Shown here one piece after another: positions 1-7,800 of a stretch of 64,000 bases of DNA. A program made the position numbers and the translations under genes. The DNA lies in the NCBI RefSeq assembly GCF_007990775.1, contig NZ_BJXB01000029.1, positions 1-64,000 of the forward strand. Direction: 5' to 3'. The first letter of the stretch is position 1. Each line of letters starts with the position of its first letter. Origin of the DNA: Deinococcus cellulosilyticus NBRC 106333 = KACC 11606. GTDB taxonomy: Bacteria; Deinococcota; Deinococci; Deinococcales; Deinococcaceae. Under the pieces are notes generated by a model. That model was not told the origin of the DNA, did no database searches, and saw only the letters and a program-made list of their open reading frames with translations.

Positions 1-2073
1 ACACAGGTTCCATCACCGGACCCCCCTCAACCCGACCTGCACCTTCATCAGCACGTGCACACTGCACATGGGACACACCAGGGCCATGCAGGCCACCATG
101 AAGGGCACGGGCCAGAAATGGTCCAGGAGATGCTGGTCAAAGGCATCCTCTCCCTGATCCTCACTGTACCAGCGGTGCTTTACTCTCCCATCGGGGAGAG
201 CCTGGGCTTTCACGTCATGCCCCCTTTCGGGCTTTCCATGGAGGTCTTCGGGTTTTTGCTGACCACTCCGGTGATCCTGTGGGGCGGGAGCCTCTTCACC
301 CGCAGTGCCTGGGAAGCCCTGAAACACCAGGAAGCCAACATGATGACCCTGATCGCCCTGGGCATCTGGGTGAGTTACCTGTACTCGGTGGCCGCCACCT
401 TCCTCTTCAAAGGAGAAGTTTTCTATGAAGCGGCAGCGATGCTCACCACCTTCTCGATTGCGGGGCACTGGCTGGAGATGCGGGCACGTTTCTCCACCGG
501 GAAGGCCGTGGAGGCCCTGCTCAATCTTGTTCCAGAAACCGCCCGGGTGGTCAGAGGCCACCAGGAATTCACCGTGCCCCTCTCTGAAGTGAAACCCGGA
601 AACACCCTGGTGGTGAAACCCGGGGACCGCATCCCGGTGGACGGTCAGGTCACATCGGGTGAGAGTTACGTCGATGAAAGCATGATCACCGGTGAACCCG
701 TTCCAGTGCTGAAAAAGGGTGGGGACACCGTGGCGGGTGGGACGGTCAACAAGGACGGCTCATTCCACATGCAGGCCCAGAAGGTGGGTTCGGACACCGC
801 CCTCGCGAACATCGTGCGGATGGTGCAGGATGCGCAGGGCAGCCATGCCCCGGCACAGCGGCTTGCGGACACTGCCGGGCGGTACCTGGTGTACGTGGCG
901 CTCCTGGCAGGACTCATCACCTTTACCGTGTGGATGCTCCTCACCGGAAACGTGGTGTTTGCCCTCACTGCTGCAGTGTCAACGATCGTGATCACCTGTC
1001 CAGACGCACTTGCCCTCGCCACCCCCACCGCCATCACCGTCGGGATGGGCAGGGCAGCCAGAGAAGGGGTGCTCTTCAAGACGGCCACCCACCTGGAGAA
1101 CACCGCCACACTCAACACCGTGGTCTTCGACAAGACCGGGACCCTCACTGAAGGAAAACCCTCCCTCACCCGGGTGGTGGCCCTGAAAGGCAGTGAAGAC
1201 GAGGTGCTTCGCCTGGCAGCCAGTGTGGATCAGCACAGCGACCACCCCCTCGCCAGGGCCATTGTGGAAGGGGCACAGGCAAAAAACCTCCCCCTGCTTG
1301 AAGCTTCAGGCTTCCAGAACATCTCCGGGTTTGGGGTGGAGGCCCGGCTGGAAGGAGGGACCGTGCGGGTGGGGAACGTGGATTTGATGCTGCGGGCAAG
1401 CATCCCCCTGCAAAACACCGCCCGGATGGCCGAGGAAGCTTCCTTGCAGGGTGAGACGGTGATGTACGTGGCAAGAGGACAGCATCTCATCGGGCTCCTT
1501 GGGGTGTCCGATCAGGTGCGCCCCGAAGCAAGAAGGGCCGTGCAGGAACTGCACCGTCTGGGCATCAAAACCGTGATGCTCACCGGGGACAGCGAGCACA
1601 CCGCCCGGGCAGTGGCGAGGCAGGTCGGGATCGATCAGGTGATCGCCGGAGTGAAGCCTGACCAGAAGCGGGGCCGAATTCAGGATTTGCTGCACAAAGA
1701 CCGGAAGGTCGCCATGGTGGGGGACGGCATCAATGACGCACCTGCCCTTGCCACCGCCACAGTTGGGATCGCCATTGGGACCGGGACGGACGTGGCCATC
1801 GAGACCGCCGGGGTGGTGCTCTTGCAAGACAATCCAGCAGCGGTGCCTGTGGCCATCCGCCTGGCCAGGGCAGTGAAAGGCAAGATTGTGCAAAACCTCT
1901 TCTGGGCCGCCATCTACAACGTGCTGGCCATCCCGGTGGCTGCAGGGGTGCTCTACCCCTCCCTGGGCCTCCTCCTGAAGCCTGAGTGGGCAGCCCTCCT
2001 GATGAGCATCTCCACCGTCACGGTCACCCTCAACGCCATTTCACTGAACAGGGTGCAGATCAAGAAGGCCTGA
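1..2073 (+). CDS. Heavy-metal translocating P1B-type ATPase (CopB-like), 5' end outside the window
   Basis: Membrane pump that exports metal ions, probably copper or a related ion, using ATP. Numbering from the GTG at 55: a His-rich N-terminus (residues 1-19), membrane segments around 28-48, 60-80, 98-118 and 122-142, the TGEP actuator motif at 212-215, a CPD metal-site motif in the sixth segment (315-317), the phosphorylated Asp in DKTGT (359-363), an HP-locus HSDHP, and the GDGINDAP hinge near the C-terminus. The frame is open back to base 1, His-rich residues continue upstream of 55, and no ribosome site precedes 55, so the true start is probably outside. CopB pumps usually have CPH and Cu(I) CopA pumps CPC; CPD is less common, so the ion cannot be named. 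Function class is certain; substrate is inferred. Confidence 0.93.
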   Translation, partial: TQVPSPDPPQPDLHLHQHVHTAHGTHQGHAGHHEGHGPEMVQEMLVKGILSLILTVPAVLYSPIGESLGFHVMPPFGLSMEVFGFLLTTPVILWGGSLFTRSAWEALKHQEANMMTLIALGIWVSYLYSVAATFLFKGEVFYEAAAMLTTFSIAGHWLEMRARFSTGKAVEALLNLVPETARVVRGHQEFTVPLSEVKPGNTLVVKPGDRIPVDGQVTSGESYVDESMITGEPVPVLKKGGDTVAGGTVNKDGSFHMQAQKVGSDTALANIVRMVQDAQGSHAPAQRLADTAGRYLVYVALLAGLITFTVWMLLTGNVVFALTAAVSTIVITCPDALALATPTAITVGMGRAAREGVLFKTATHLENTATLNTVVFDKTGTLTEGKPSLTRVVALKGSEDEVLRLAASVDQHSDHPLARAIVEGAQAKNLPLLEASGFQNISGFGVEARLEGGTVRVGNVDLMLRASIPLQNTARMAEEASLQGETVMYVARGQHLIGLLGVSDQVRPEARRAVQELHRLGIKTVMLTGDSEHTARAVARQVGIDQVIAGVKPDQKRGRIQDLLHKDRKVAMVGDGINDAPALATATVGIAIGTGTDVAIETAGVVLLQDNPAAVPVAIRLARAVKGKIVQNLFWAAIYNVLAIPVAAGVLYPSLGLLLKPEWAALLMSISTVTVTLNAISLNRVQIKKA

Positions 2074-2088
2074 CCCGCAAGAAAATGA

Positions 2089-2116
2089 AGGCACCCTGCA
2101 GAGGGTGCCTCTTTTG
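2089..2116 (+). terminator. Rho-independent terminator after the metal ATPase
   Basis: Perfect 8-bp stem AGGCACCC/GGGTGCCT with a 6-nt loop, followed by CTTTTGC. It lies 15 bases after the ATPase stop and just before the convergent SMR genes, so it can serve the ATPase transcript. Confidence 0.8.
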
Positions 2117-2127
2117 CATCTGACCCC

Positions 2128-2469
2128 TCAACTGGAAGTGGTTTTCAGTCCCATCATGGCGACCAGCAAGACCACAATGCACCCCACCCGGGCAGCAGAA
2201 AGGGCTTCACCAAAAAACACCCAGCCGACCAGCACGGTGCCTGCCGCACCCAGACCCGTCCAGATCAGGTACGCGGTGCCCAGTGGAACATGCCTCAAGG
2301 CCCGGGACAGCAGGTGAAAACTCAGGTAGGCGGCCAGCATGGCCAGACCTTCCCTCCAGGAGAGCACCAGGGGGTGCCTGGGGGGGTGCAGGCTGGACAG
2401 TTTCAGGGCCACCGTGAACACCACCTCCAGCACCCCGGCCAGGGCCAGATCCAGCCAGGCCCTGTTCAT
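2128..2469 (-). CDS. SMR-family multidrug/guanidinium efflux subunit (second of pair)
   Basis: Small multidrug resistance (DMT superfamily) membrane protein of 113 residues. Four hydrophobic segments are visible at about 5-24, 36-57, 63-83 and 88-107. The catalytic membrane Glu sits in segment 1 (GVLEVVF), and the GTAYLIWTGLGA signature marks segment 3. The start overlaps the stop of the upstream SMR gene by 4 bases, so the two are translationally coupled. Adjacent unequal SMR genes usually make obligate heterodimers (EbrAB/YkkCD type), which is the likely arrangement here. The substrate could be a quaternary ammonium drug or guanidinium and cannot be told from sequence. Confidence 0.9.
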   Translation of the reverse strand: MNRAWLDLALAGVLEVVFTVALKLSSLHPPRHPLVLSWREGLAMLAAYLSFHLLSRALRHVPLGTAYLIWTGLGAAGTVLVGWVFFGEALSAARVGCIVVLLVAMMGLKTTSS

Positions 2470-2780
2470 GGCAACAGCCTCAGGCCGACCAGTGCGGTGG
2501 CTGCCAGCAAAAGAAAGAAAACCCGGCGACCCCTGCAGCGTTCACCGAACCACAAGGTGCCCACCAGGGTGGTGCCCACGGCTCCCACCCCGGTCCACAC
2601 GGCGTACGCGGTGCCCATCGGCAATTTCTGCAGGGTGTGGGCCATCAAAAGCACACTGCACAGCATGAAAAGGTAGAACAGCACTGTCGGAATCAGGTGC
2701 TTTTGCCCGTCTGAAAGTTTGAGGAAGGTGGTGGCGAGGGTCTCCAGAACCCCGGCCAGCATCAATTGCATCCATGCCAT
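2466..2780 (-). CDS. SMR-family multidrug/guanidinium efflux subunit (first of pair)
   Basis: 104-residue SMR protein with four membrane segments, the conserved Glu in GVLETLA (segment 1) and the signature GTAYAVWTGVGAVGT in segment 3. The start at 2780 is chosen because a strong ribosome site (GGAGG) lies just upstream; the frame stays open further upstream but that stretch is antisense to the next gene and not SMR-like. It ends in a 4-base overlap with the second SMR gene. Together they form a two-gene operon that probably encodes a heterodimeric proton-coupled exporter in the cytoplasmic membrane. Confidence 0.9.
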   Translation of the reverse strand: MAWMQLMLAGVLETLATTFLKLSDGQKHLIPTVLFYLFMLCSVLLMAHTLQKLPMGTAYAVWTGVGAVGTTLVGTLWFGERCRGRRVFFLLLAATALVGLRLLP

Positions 2781-2872
2781 GTGTCCTCCAGGTGGGTCAT
2801 GGCCCACCAGCCCACACTCTAAAAAAGCCCCGTGACGTCTTGACGACTGATGAAAGGCATTTCTGTGACCGC

Positions 2873-2878
2873 TAAGAT
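2873..2878 (+). promoter_or_regulatory. -10 box of a leaderless promoter for the response regulator
   Basis: TAAGAT lies 7 nt before a GTG that begins the canonical response-regulator N-terminus (VKVLIIDDE). This spacing puts the transcription start at or next to the start codon, as in leaderless Deinococcus mRNAs. No good -35 is seen at 16-18 nt. Confidence 0.5.
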
Positions 2879-2885
2879 GTGGGGC

Positions 2886-3572
2886 GTGAAGGTCCTGATC
2901 ATTGACGATGAACAAAAATTGGGCGGTTTGCTCGCTGAAAACCTGCAGGAATTCGGGCTTGAAGTGAAAGTGTGGCCCACCGGGGAAGGTGCCCTGGAAC
3001 AGTTTCACCTGTTCAAACCAGATCTGGTGGTGCTGGATGTGATGCTGCCCGGTGTGGATGGTTTCACCCTGTGCCGCAAGATCCGGCAGGAGAGCCTCAC
3101 CCCGATCATCATGCTGACCTCCAGAAGCGCGGAGAATGACCGCATTGTGGGACTGGAGCTCGGAGCGGACGATTACGTGGTGAAACCTTTCTCCCTCCGG
3201 GAACTGGTGGCCCGGGTGCGCACGCAACTCAGAAGACAAGAAGCCCTGCGGCAGGTGCAGGCTTCACCGGGCAGGAGGCTCAGTGTGCTGGACTGCACCG
3301 TGGACCTCGATGGGCGCACTGTGCAGGTGAAGGGTGCGCCTGTGGAGGTGACCCGAAGGGAGTTCGAGTTGCTGCACTGCCTGATGGAGCACCCCGGACG
3401 GGTGTTCACCCGCAACCAGTTGATCGAGCGGGTGTGGGGCGGGCAGTTTGAAGGTTTTGACCGCAGTGTCGACGCTCTGGTGAGGCGCCTCAAAGAGCAC
3501 CTCGGCAAAGGCGCCCTGCTGTCCGGTGCGATTGTGGCGGTGCGCGGCGTGGGGTACAAACTCCAGCCATGA
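2886..3572 (+). CDS. OmpR/PhoB-family response regulator
   Basis: Cytoplasmic DNA-binding regulator of 228 residues. The receiver domain (1-115) has the acidic pair DD at 7-8, the phosphoacceptor Asp51 in VVLDVMLPG and the conserved Lys in DDYVVKPF. A winged-helix DNA-binding domain (about 130-228) ends with the typical RGVGYKLQP. Start GTG 2886 is preferred because the protein then begins exactly like family members and a -10 box lies 7 nt upstream; an ATG at 2850 in the same frame lacks a ribosome site. The stop overlaps the kinase start by 4 bases, so the two form a coupled system. Targets are unknown; the neighbouring metal pump and SMR genes or the lipoprotein downstream are possibilities. 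Confidence 0.92.
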   Translation: MKVLIIDDEQKLGGLLAENLQEFGLEVKVWPTGEGALEQFHLFKPDLVVLDVMLPGVDGFTLCRKIRQESLTPIIMLTSRSAENDRIVGLELGADDYVVKPFSLRELVARVRTQLRRQEALRQVQASPGRRLSVLDCTVDLDGRTVQVKGAPVEVTRREFELLHCLMEHPGRVFTRNQLIERVWGGQFEGFDRSVDALVRRLKEHLGKGALLSGAIVAVRGVGYKLQP

Positions 3573-5200
3573 AACTGCGGCCACCCCACCCTTCAGAGGG
3601 CAGGTTCTCCCTGAGGGACTCCCTGCTCAGGTCCTTTCTGAAAGTGAACCTCACCTTGCTGGGGGTGCTTTTCCTCTTGTTGAGCCTGCCCCCGCTGGGC
3701 CAGCGTCTCTTTGCGGAGTCCAGCGAAGCACACCTGAAACGCCTGATGAAAGAGGCCCGTCCTATCGTGCAGGTGTTGCGGGAACTTCCCAGAAAGCAGC
3801 AAATGCAGGTGCTGGAGTGGCTGGAACCCAACCAGTTGAGCCTGGACCAGAGGTCACGCGGCTCCAGGGAACTCAGCATGGACATCTACAGCATCGATGT
3901 CTCGTTCTTTGCTGGGCAGGACCAGGTGAGCCTGCTGGAAGATGGCAAGGTGGTGTGGAGCCAGCTCCTCACGCCCGGAGATGCCCCTGCAGGCTGGCCT
4001 GGGCAGATGCAGCAAGGGAATGCCATCAGCACCGTGAACCTCTCAGCCTGGCGTGAACGCATCAAAAACATGCCCGACTGGCTGCTGAACTGCAGCGCGG
4101 GACACACCTGGATCACCCCTCTGGGAGAAGGCCGGCACCTGGCCATCACCACCTTGCATGTGCGCAAGGAATGGCTGGGGATCAGTTCGGTGGTGATGTA
4201 CCTGCTGGTGTTGCTGGGCTGGTTCATCCTGATGGCCCTCCCGGCCACCCTGGGGGCACTGCTGGTGTCGGGTTTCTTTGCGCGCCGTGAAGCCAGAACC
4301 CTCAGTCGGCCCATCGAGGACCTCTCAAATGCGGCCCAGAAGATGGCCTCTGGAGATCTGCATTTGCAGGTGCCGCTTTCCGGACCTGCAGAATTGCGGC
4401 AACTGGGTCACGACCTCTCTTCACTGGGGGAAAGCCTGTCTTGCACCCTGCAGGACCTGCAAAACACCCTCGGGCAGCAGCGGGCGTTTCTGCAGGACAT
4501 CTCCCATGATCTGCGCACCCCCCTCAGTCACGTGCTGGCCTTCAGCGAGGACCTCAGTGACCGTCTGGAGGGGAGCCCTCTGGAGCAGAAAATCACCATC
4601 ATCCACCACGAGGCACAGGCCCTTCAGCGCATGCTGGATGACCTGTTTGACCTGATGCGCATGGAAAGCCCTGCCTTTCGTCTGCACCTCGAAACCCTGA
4701 ATGTGGGGGAGGTCGTGCAACACTCTGTGGAAGCGTTTCACCAGCAGGCCAGGGGCCAGGGGGTGGGCCTGCATGCGAAGCTGCCTGAGGGTCCGGTGCT
4801 GCTGCACCTCGACCGGGTGCGTTTGCAGCAGGTGCTGGGTCACCTGCTGTCCAACAGTTTGCAGCACACCCCCGAAAAAGGCCACATCACCGTGACCCTC
4901 TCTGAACAAGACAGATGGGTGACCTTGATGGTGCGAGACACTGGACGGGGCATTCCTGCAGAGCACCTCCCCCATGTGTTTGAACGTTTCTACCGGGCAG
5001 AGCCTGCAGCAGGCGGACGGCATGCAGGACTTGGCCTCACCCTGTGCCAGCAGCTCGTGCAGCAGATGGGTGGCACCGTTTCCCTGAAAAGCACCCCTGG
5101 AGCGGGCACCGAGGTGACGGTCAACTTCCCTGCAGCCCGCATGAAAGAAGTCTTCACAGGGACGCGCCAGCAACCATCAGACCCACCTCCTTCTGGGTGA
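3569..5200 (+). CDS. Sensor histidine kinase
   Basis: Membrane sensor of 543 residues. There are two transmembrane segments (about 26-45 and 204-236) enclosing an extracytoplasmic sensor region of about 155 residues with no recognised fold. A HAMP linker follows (about 237-290), then a HisKA domain with the phosphorylated His313 in ISHDLRTPLS, and a HATPase domain with the N box (NSLQHTPEKG), G1 box (DTGRGIP), F box (ERFYRAEP) and G2 box (GLGLTL). It overlaps the response-regulator stop by 4 bases and surely phosphorylates it. The signal sensed is unknown. About 115 bases without a clear terminator separate it from the lipoprotein gene. Confidence 0.93.
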   Translation: MKLRPPHPSEGRFSLRDSLLRSFLKVNLTLLGVLFLLLSLPPLGQRLFAESSEAHLKRLMKEARPIVQVLRELPRKQQMQVLEWLEPNQLSLDQRSRGSRELSMDIYSIDVSFFAGQDQVSLLEDGKVVWSQLLTPGDAPAGWPGQMQQGNAISTVNLSAWRERIKNMPDWLLNCSAGHTWITPLGEGRHLAITTLHVRKEWLGISSVVMYLLVLLGWFILMALPATLGALLVSGFFARREARTLSRPIEDLSNAAQKMASGDLHLQVPLSGPAELRQLGHDLSSLGESLSCTLQDLQNTLGQQRAFLQDISHDLRTPLSHVLAFSEDLSDRLEGSPLEQKITIIHHEAQALQRMLDDLFDLMRMESPAFRLHLETLNVGEVVQHSVEAFHQQARGQGVGLHAKLPEGPVLLHLDRVRLQQVLGHLLSNSLQHTPEKGHITVTLSEQDRWVTLMVRDTGRGIPAEHLPHVFERFYRAEPAAGGRHAGLGLTLCQQLVQQMGGTVSLKSTPGAGTEVTVNFPAARMKEVFTGTRQQPSDPPPSG

Positions 5201-5315
5201 CCACCTCAGCCTGCCAGCAAAAGCTGGTGCACTGAACTGGTGTCATTTCACATAAAGATGGCATGTTAAACTGACCATTGATCCTTTCAGGTCAAACGCA
5301 ATCATAGGAGAAGTC

Positions 5316-6266
5316 ATGAAATCAATGCAAGTGTATGTTCTGGTGTCCTCTGTGCTCGCCCTCGCCGCTTGCAATCCCACCACACCTGCAGGCCCAGCAA
5401 CTTCCGTGGTGGTGAGTGAAGCACCCGGATTCAAAATCAATGCACAAACCCAGTTGACCGCAACCCTCAAAGACAAAGACGGCAAGGTCACCTCCGGGAA
5501 CGTCACCTGGACCTCCAGCAACCCGGATGTTGCTGTGGTGGACGGCCAGGGCAGGGTCACCGCCAAAAACTTCGGCACCGTCAAAATCACCGCCACCGTC
5601 AATGGAATCAGTGACAGCACCAACGACACCAAAACCTACGGTCTGCGCGTCCTTGGTGGCAGCAGCAACACCGGACAGACCGCCTTCATGTACAAATTCC
5701 GCACCCGTACTGGACAGAAGCCTGCGAACCCGACGGCACCCTATCGCATCGATGGACCCGCAAGCTGGGATGATGGCGTCTTCACCAGCAACCTGACCCT
5801 CAACAATGCCTCCACCTCTTACTACACCCGCCTGATCACCAGTAAAGGGGTGCCGATCCCCGCGGTGACCGGAGCTTACAAATTCACCCTCACCGTGGAT
5901 GGTGAAACCTACACAGACACCTTCAACGTGAACATCAACAACAAACTTCCAGCCATCACCGGGGTGACCGCAAAAGCTCTGAGCTTCAGTCAGGTTCTGG
6001 TCACCTGGAACGATGTGCCGGGAGCAGAATCCTACCTGCTGCGCATCTACAATGTCACCGACAACAAAATCCTGTCCTTTGCGTATGTGGATGACAGCCT
6101 GAACGACAGGGAAGTGACTTTCACCAACCTGACCCTGGATGCCAGCAAAGTCTACGAAATTGAACTCACGGCCTTCACCAGAACCCCGGATTCTGACCAT
6201 TTTGAGGACGTGCTCACGGGAGATTTCCATTACTCCCAGATCGAACAGACCATCGTGATGCCCTGA
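5316..6266 (+). CDS. Lipoprotein with bacterial Ig-like (Big2) domain
   Basis: Secreted lipid-anchored protein of 316 residues. The signal peptide ends in the lipobox LAAC (Cys19), so the mature protein should be acylated and held on the cell envelope. Residues 27-105 match a Big2 Ig-like domain (the pattern VTWTSSNPDVAVVDGQGRVT is characteristic). The rest is beta-rich, with a fibronectin type III-like stretch near 215-300 (VTAKALSFSQVLVTWN). The ribosome site AGGAG lies 5 bases before the ATG. It is followed by a strong terminator. A structural or adhesive envelope role is likely; no catalytic motif is visible. Confidence 0.8.
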   Translation: MKSMQVYVLVSSVLALAACNPTTPAGPATSVVVSEAPGFKINAQTQLTATLKDKDGKVTSGNVTWTSSNPDVAVVDGQGRVTAKNFGTVKITATVNGISDSTNDTKTYGLRVLGGSSNTGQTAFMYKFRTRTGQKPANPTAPYRIDGPASWDDGVFTSNLTLNNASTSYYTRLITSKGVPIPAVTGAYKFTLTVDGETYTDTFNVNINNKLPAITGVTAKALSFSQVLVTWNDVPGAESYLLRIYNVTDNKILSFAYVDDSLNDREVTFTNLTLDASKVYEIELTAFTRTPDSDHFEDVLTGDFHYSQIEQTIVMP

Positions 6267-6277
6267 GAGGCACCTGC

Positions 6278-6313
6278 AAAAAAGAGGATGGAGTCAAACC
6301 CATCCTCTTTTTT
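6278..6313. terminator. Bidirectional Rho-independent terminator
   Basis: 14-bp perfect stem (AAAAAAGAGGATGG and its complement) with an 8-nt loop. The A-run on one side and T-run on the other let it stop both the lipoprotein transcript and the convergent VanY-like transcript. Confidence 0.9.
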
Positions 6314-6387
6314 GTGAACCGGTCTTCAGAGAGGCCACCTGGGATCAACGGTTTTTTCGCTGTACTTCGCTGTGCCCACCGTGCATG

Positions 6388-7017
6388 TCACGGCATCCTG
6401 GGGTCATGTGTGGGATCGGCATACATGGGTGGGCAGCCCATGGTTTTCGCCTGTGGGCGCAGCTCAAAATGCCAGGGTTCATTCTGGTAGATCTGGCACA
6501 GCCCGTACCTGCTGCCGTGCCTTGAAAGCCAGAGGGCAGCAGAGGCAGGCCCGAGGTCCACGGCCTCGCCTGAGACGTGGGGGGAGGTGTCTGCTGTGGC
6601 CACCCAGCGTGCAGCTTCCCTTTCTGATCCGTACCTGCTGATGGCCTCCTCAAGCAACTGGTGCTGGTACTTGCGGGACCGCCATCCACTGTTCACCCCA
6701 AAAGTGACCCCTTCTTCAGCGGCATCTGCGGCTGCCTCGCGGAGTGCAGAGCGCAGTTGTGGGCGAAGCCTCACGACGGCAGGATGACGTCCATCAAACA
6801 GGGTCAGGTGCCCGTGCACCACCCCCTCTGCTTCACTGGAGGGGTCCTGGTGGAGCCCGGGGGAGGATGGGGAGGTGGATTCAGGAGCCTCTGACGGAAC
6901 GGGAGTGGTCCATGGTGGAGAAAACCATCCTGTGGGCGCCGAGAGGAAAGCCACCAGGACAGCAAGAAGCCCTGTTCGGACCAGACGGGTGTGGGGGTGT
7001 GGGGCGCGTTCATTCAT
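6388..7017 (-). CDS. VanY-like D-alanyl-D-alanine carboxypeptidase (peptidase M15B)
   Basis: Zinc carboxypeptidase predicted to trim D-Ala from peptidoglycan stem peptides, outside the membrane. An N-terminal hydrophobic segment (about 14-31 of the ATG 7017 product) is a signal peptide or anchor. The M15 zinc site is seen as SPHVSGEAVDLG (His and Asp ligands) and the distal EPWHFEL (catalytic Glu/His). The upstream GVNSGWRS motif is also family-typical. A TTG 15 bases upstream is an alternative start; the ATG is preferred. The gene is divergent from a two-component system, the layout used for vancomycin-type cell-wall responses, so regulation by that system is plausible. No vanHAX genes are nearby, so resistance cannot be claimed. 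Confidence 0.85.
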   Translation of the reverse strand: MNERAPHPHTRLVRTGLLAVLVAFLSAPTGWFSPPWTTPVPSEAPESTSPSSPGLHQDPSSEAEGVVHGHLTLFDGRHPAVVRLRPQLRSALREAAADAAEEGVTFGVNSGWRSRKYQHQLLEEAISRYGSEREAARWVATADTSPHVSGEAVDLGPASAALWLSRHGSRYGLCQIYQNEPWHFELRPQAKTMGCPPMYADPTHDPRMP

Positions 7018-7063
7018 GCCTTCACTAAGCAAGAAAGGATGTTGCAGGCGTGTATGGGGATTT

Positions 7064-7082
7064 CGATATGCCCACGATATGC
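7064..7082 (+). promoter_or_regulatory. Direct-repeat operator for an OmpR-type regulator
   Basis: Two exact copies of CGATATGC start 11 bp apart (7064-7071 and 7075-7082), i.e. one helical turn. This is the usual geometry for tandem OmpR/PhoB-family binding. They lie in the -35 region of the regulator gene and in the divergent spacer toward the VanY-like gene, suggesting autoregulation and shared control. Confidence 0.55.
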
Positions 7083-7091
7083 AGGTCCCGA

Positions 7092-7097
7092 TAGAAT
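7092..7097 (+). promoter_or_regulatory. -10 box of a leaderless promoter for the second response regulator
   Basis: TAGAAT is followed by exactly 7 nt and the ATG at 7105. There is no consensus -35; instead the direct repeats sit there, as in activator-dependent promoters. Confidence 0.5.
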
Positions 7098-7104
7098 GGA
7101 GCTC

Positions 7105-7800
7105 ATGCGAGTGCTGATCGTCGAGGACGAAGCTTACCTGGCAGAGGCCATCCAGCAGGGCCTGCGTCTGGAGGCCATCGCTGCCGACATTGCCCTGGAT
7201 GGGAACACGGCCCTGGAGCTGCTGGCCGTGAACATGTATGACATCCTGATTCTGGACCGAGACATTCCCGGTCCTTCCGGGGATGACATCGCCAGACGTG
7301 TGGTGAAATCCGGAAGTGGCCTGCCGATCCTGATGCTCACTGCTGCCACCCGACTGGACGACAAGGCGTCAGGGTTTGAACTCGGGGCTGATGACTACCT
7401 CACCAAGCCGTTTGAGCTGAAAGAACTGGTGCTCAGGCTCCGCGCCCTGAACCGCAGGCGTGCTCACAGCAGGCCCCCGGTGCAGGAGATGCTGGGTGTG
7501 AGGCTTGATCCATTTCGCCGGGAGGTGTACCGCGAGGGCCGCTACGTTCCATTGACCCGCAAGCAGTTTGCAGTGCTTGAGGCGCTCATGCTGGCCCAGG
7601 GCGGGGTGGTCAGTGCCGAGGAACTCCTGCACAGGGCCTGGGATGAGGGTGCCGATCCTTTCACCAATGCGGTGCGCATCACGGTTTCCGCCCTGCGCAA
7701 GCGGCTTGGGCAGCCCTCTTTGATCCAGACGGTGCCCGGGGTGGGTTACCGCATCCACAGGGGAGCAGACGCAGAAGGTGCGGAAGTGGATGGTGAATAG
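7105..7800 (+). CDS. OmpR/VanR-family response regulator
   Basis: 231-residue regulator. The receiver domain has the phosphoacceptor Asp51 (ILILDRDIPG) and the Lys in DDYLTKPFE; a C-terminal winged helix ends in TVPGVGYRIH. ATG 7105 is chosen since it gives the canonical MRVLIVEDE start and sits 7 nt from a -10 box; an ATG at 7096 in frame is the alternative. Its end overlaps the kinase gene. The direct repeats just upstream are probable self-binding sites, and the divergent VanY-like gene is the obvious candidate target. Confidence 0.92.
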   Translation: MRVLIVEDEAYLAEAIQQGLRLEAIAADIALDGNTALELLAVNMYDILILDRDIPGPSGDDIARRVVKSGSGLPILMLTAATRLDDKASGFELGADDYLTKPFELKELVLRLRALNRRRAHSRPPVQEMLGVRLDPFRREVYREGRYVPLTRKQFAVLEALMLAQGGVVSAEELLHRAWDEGADPFTNAVRITVSALRKRLGQPSLIQTVPGVGYRIHRGADAEGAEVDGE

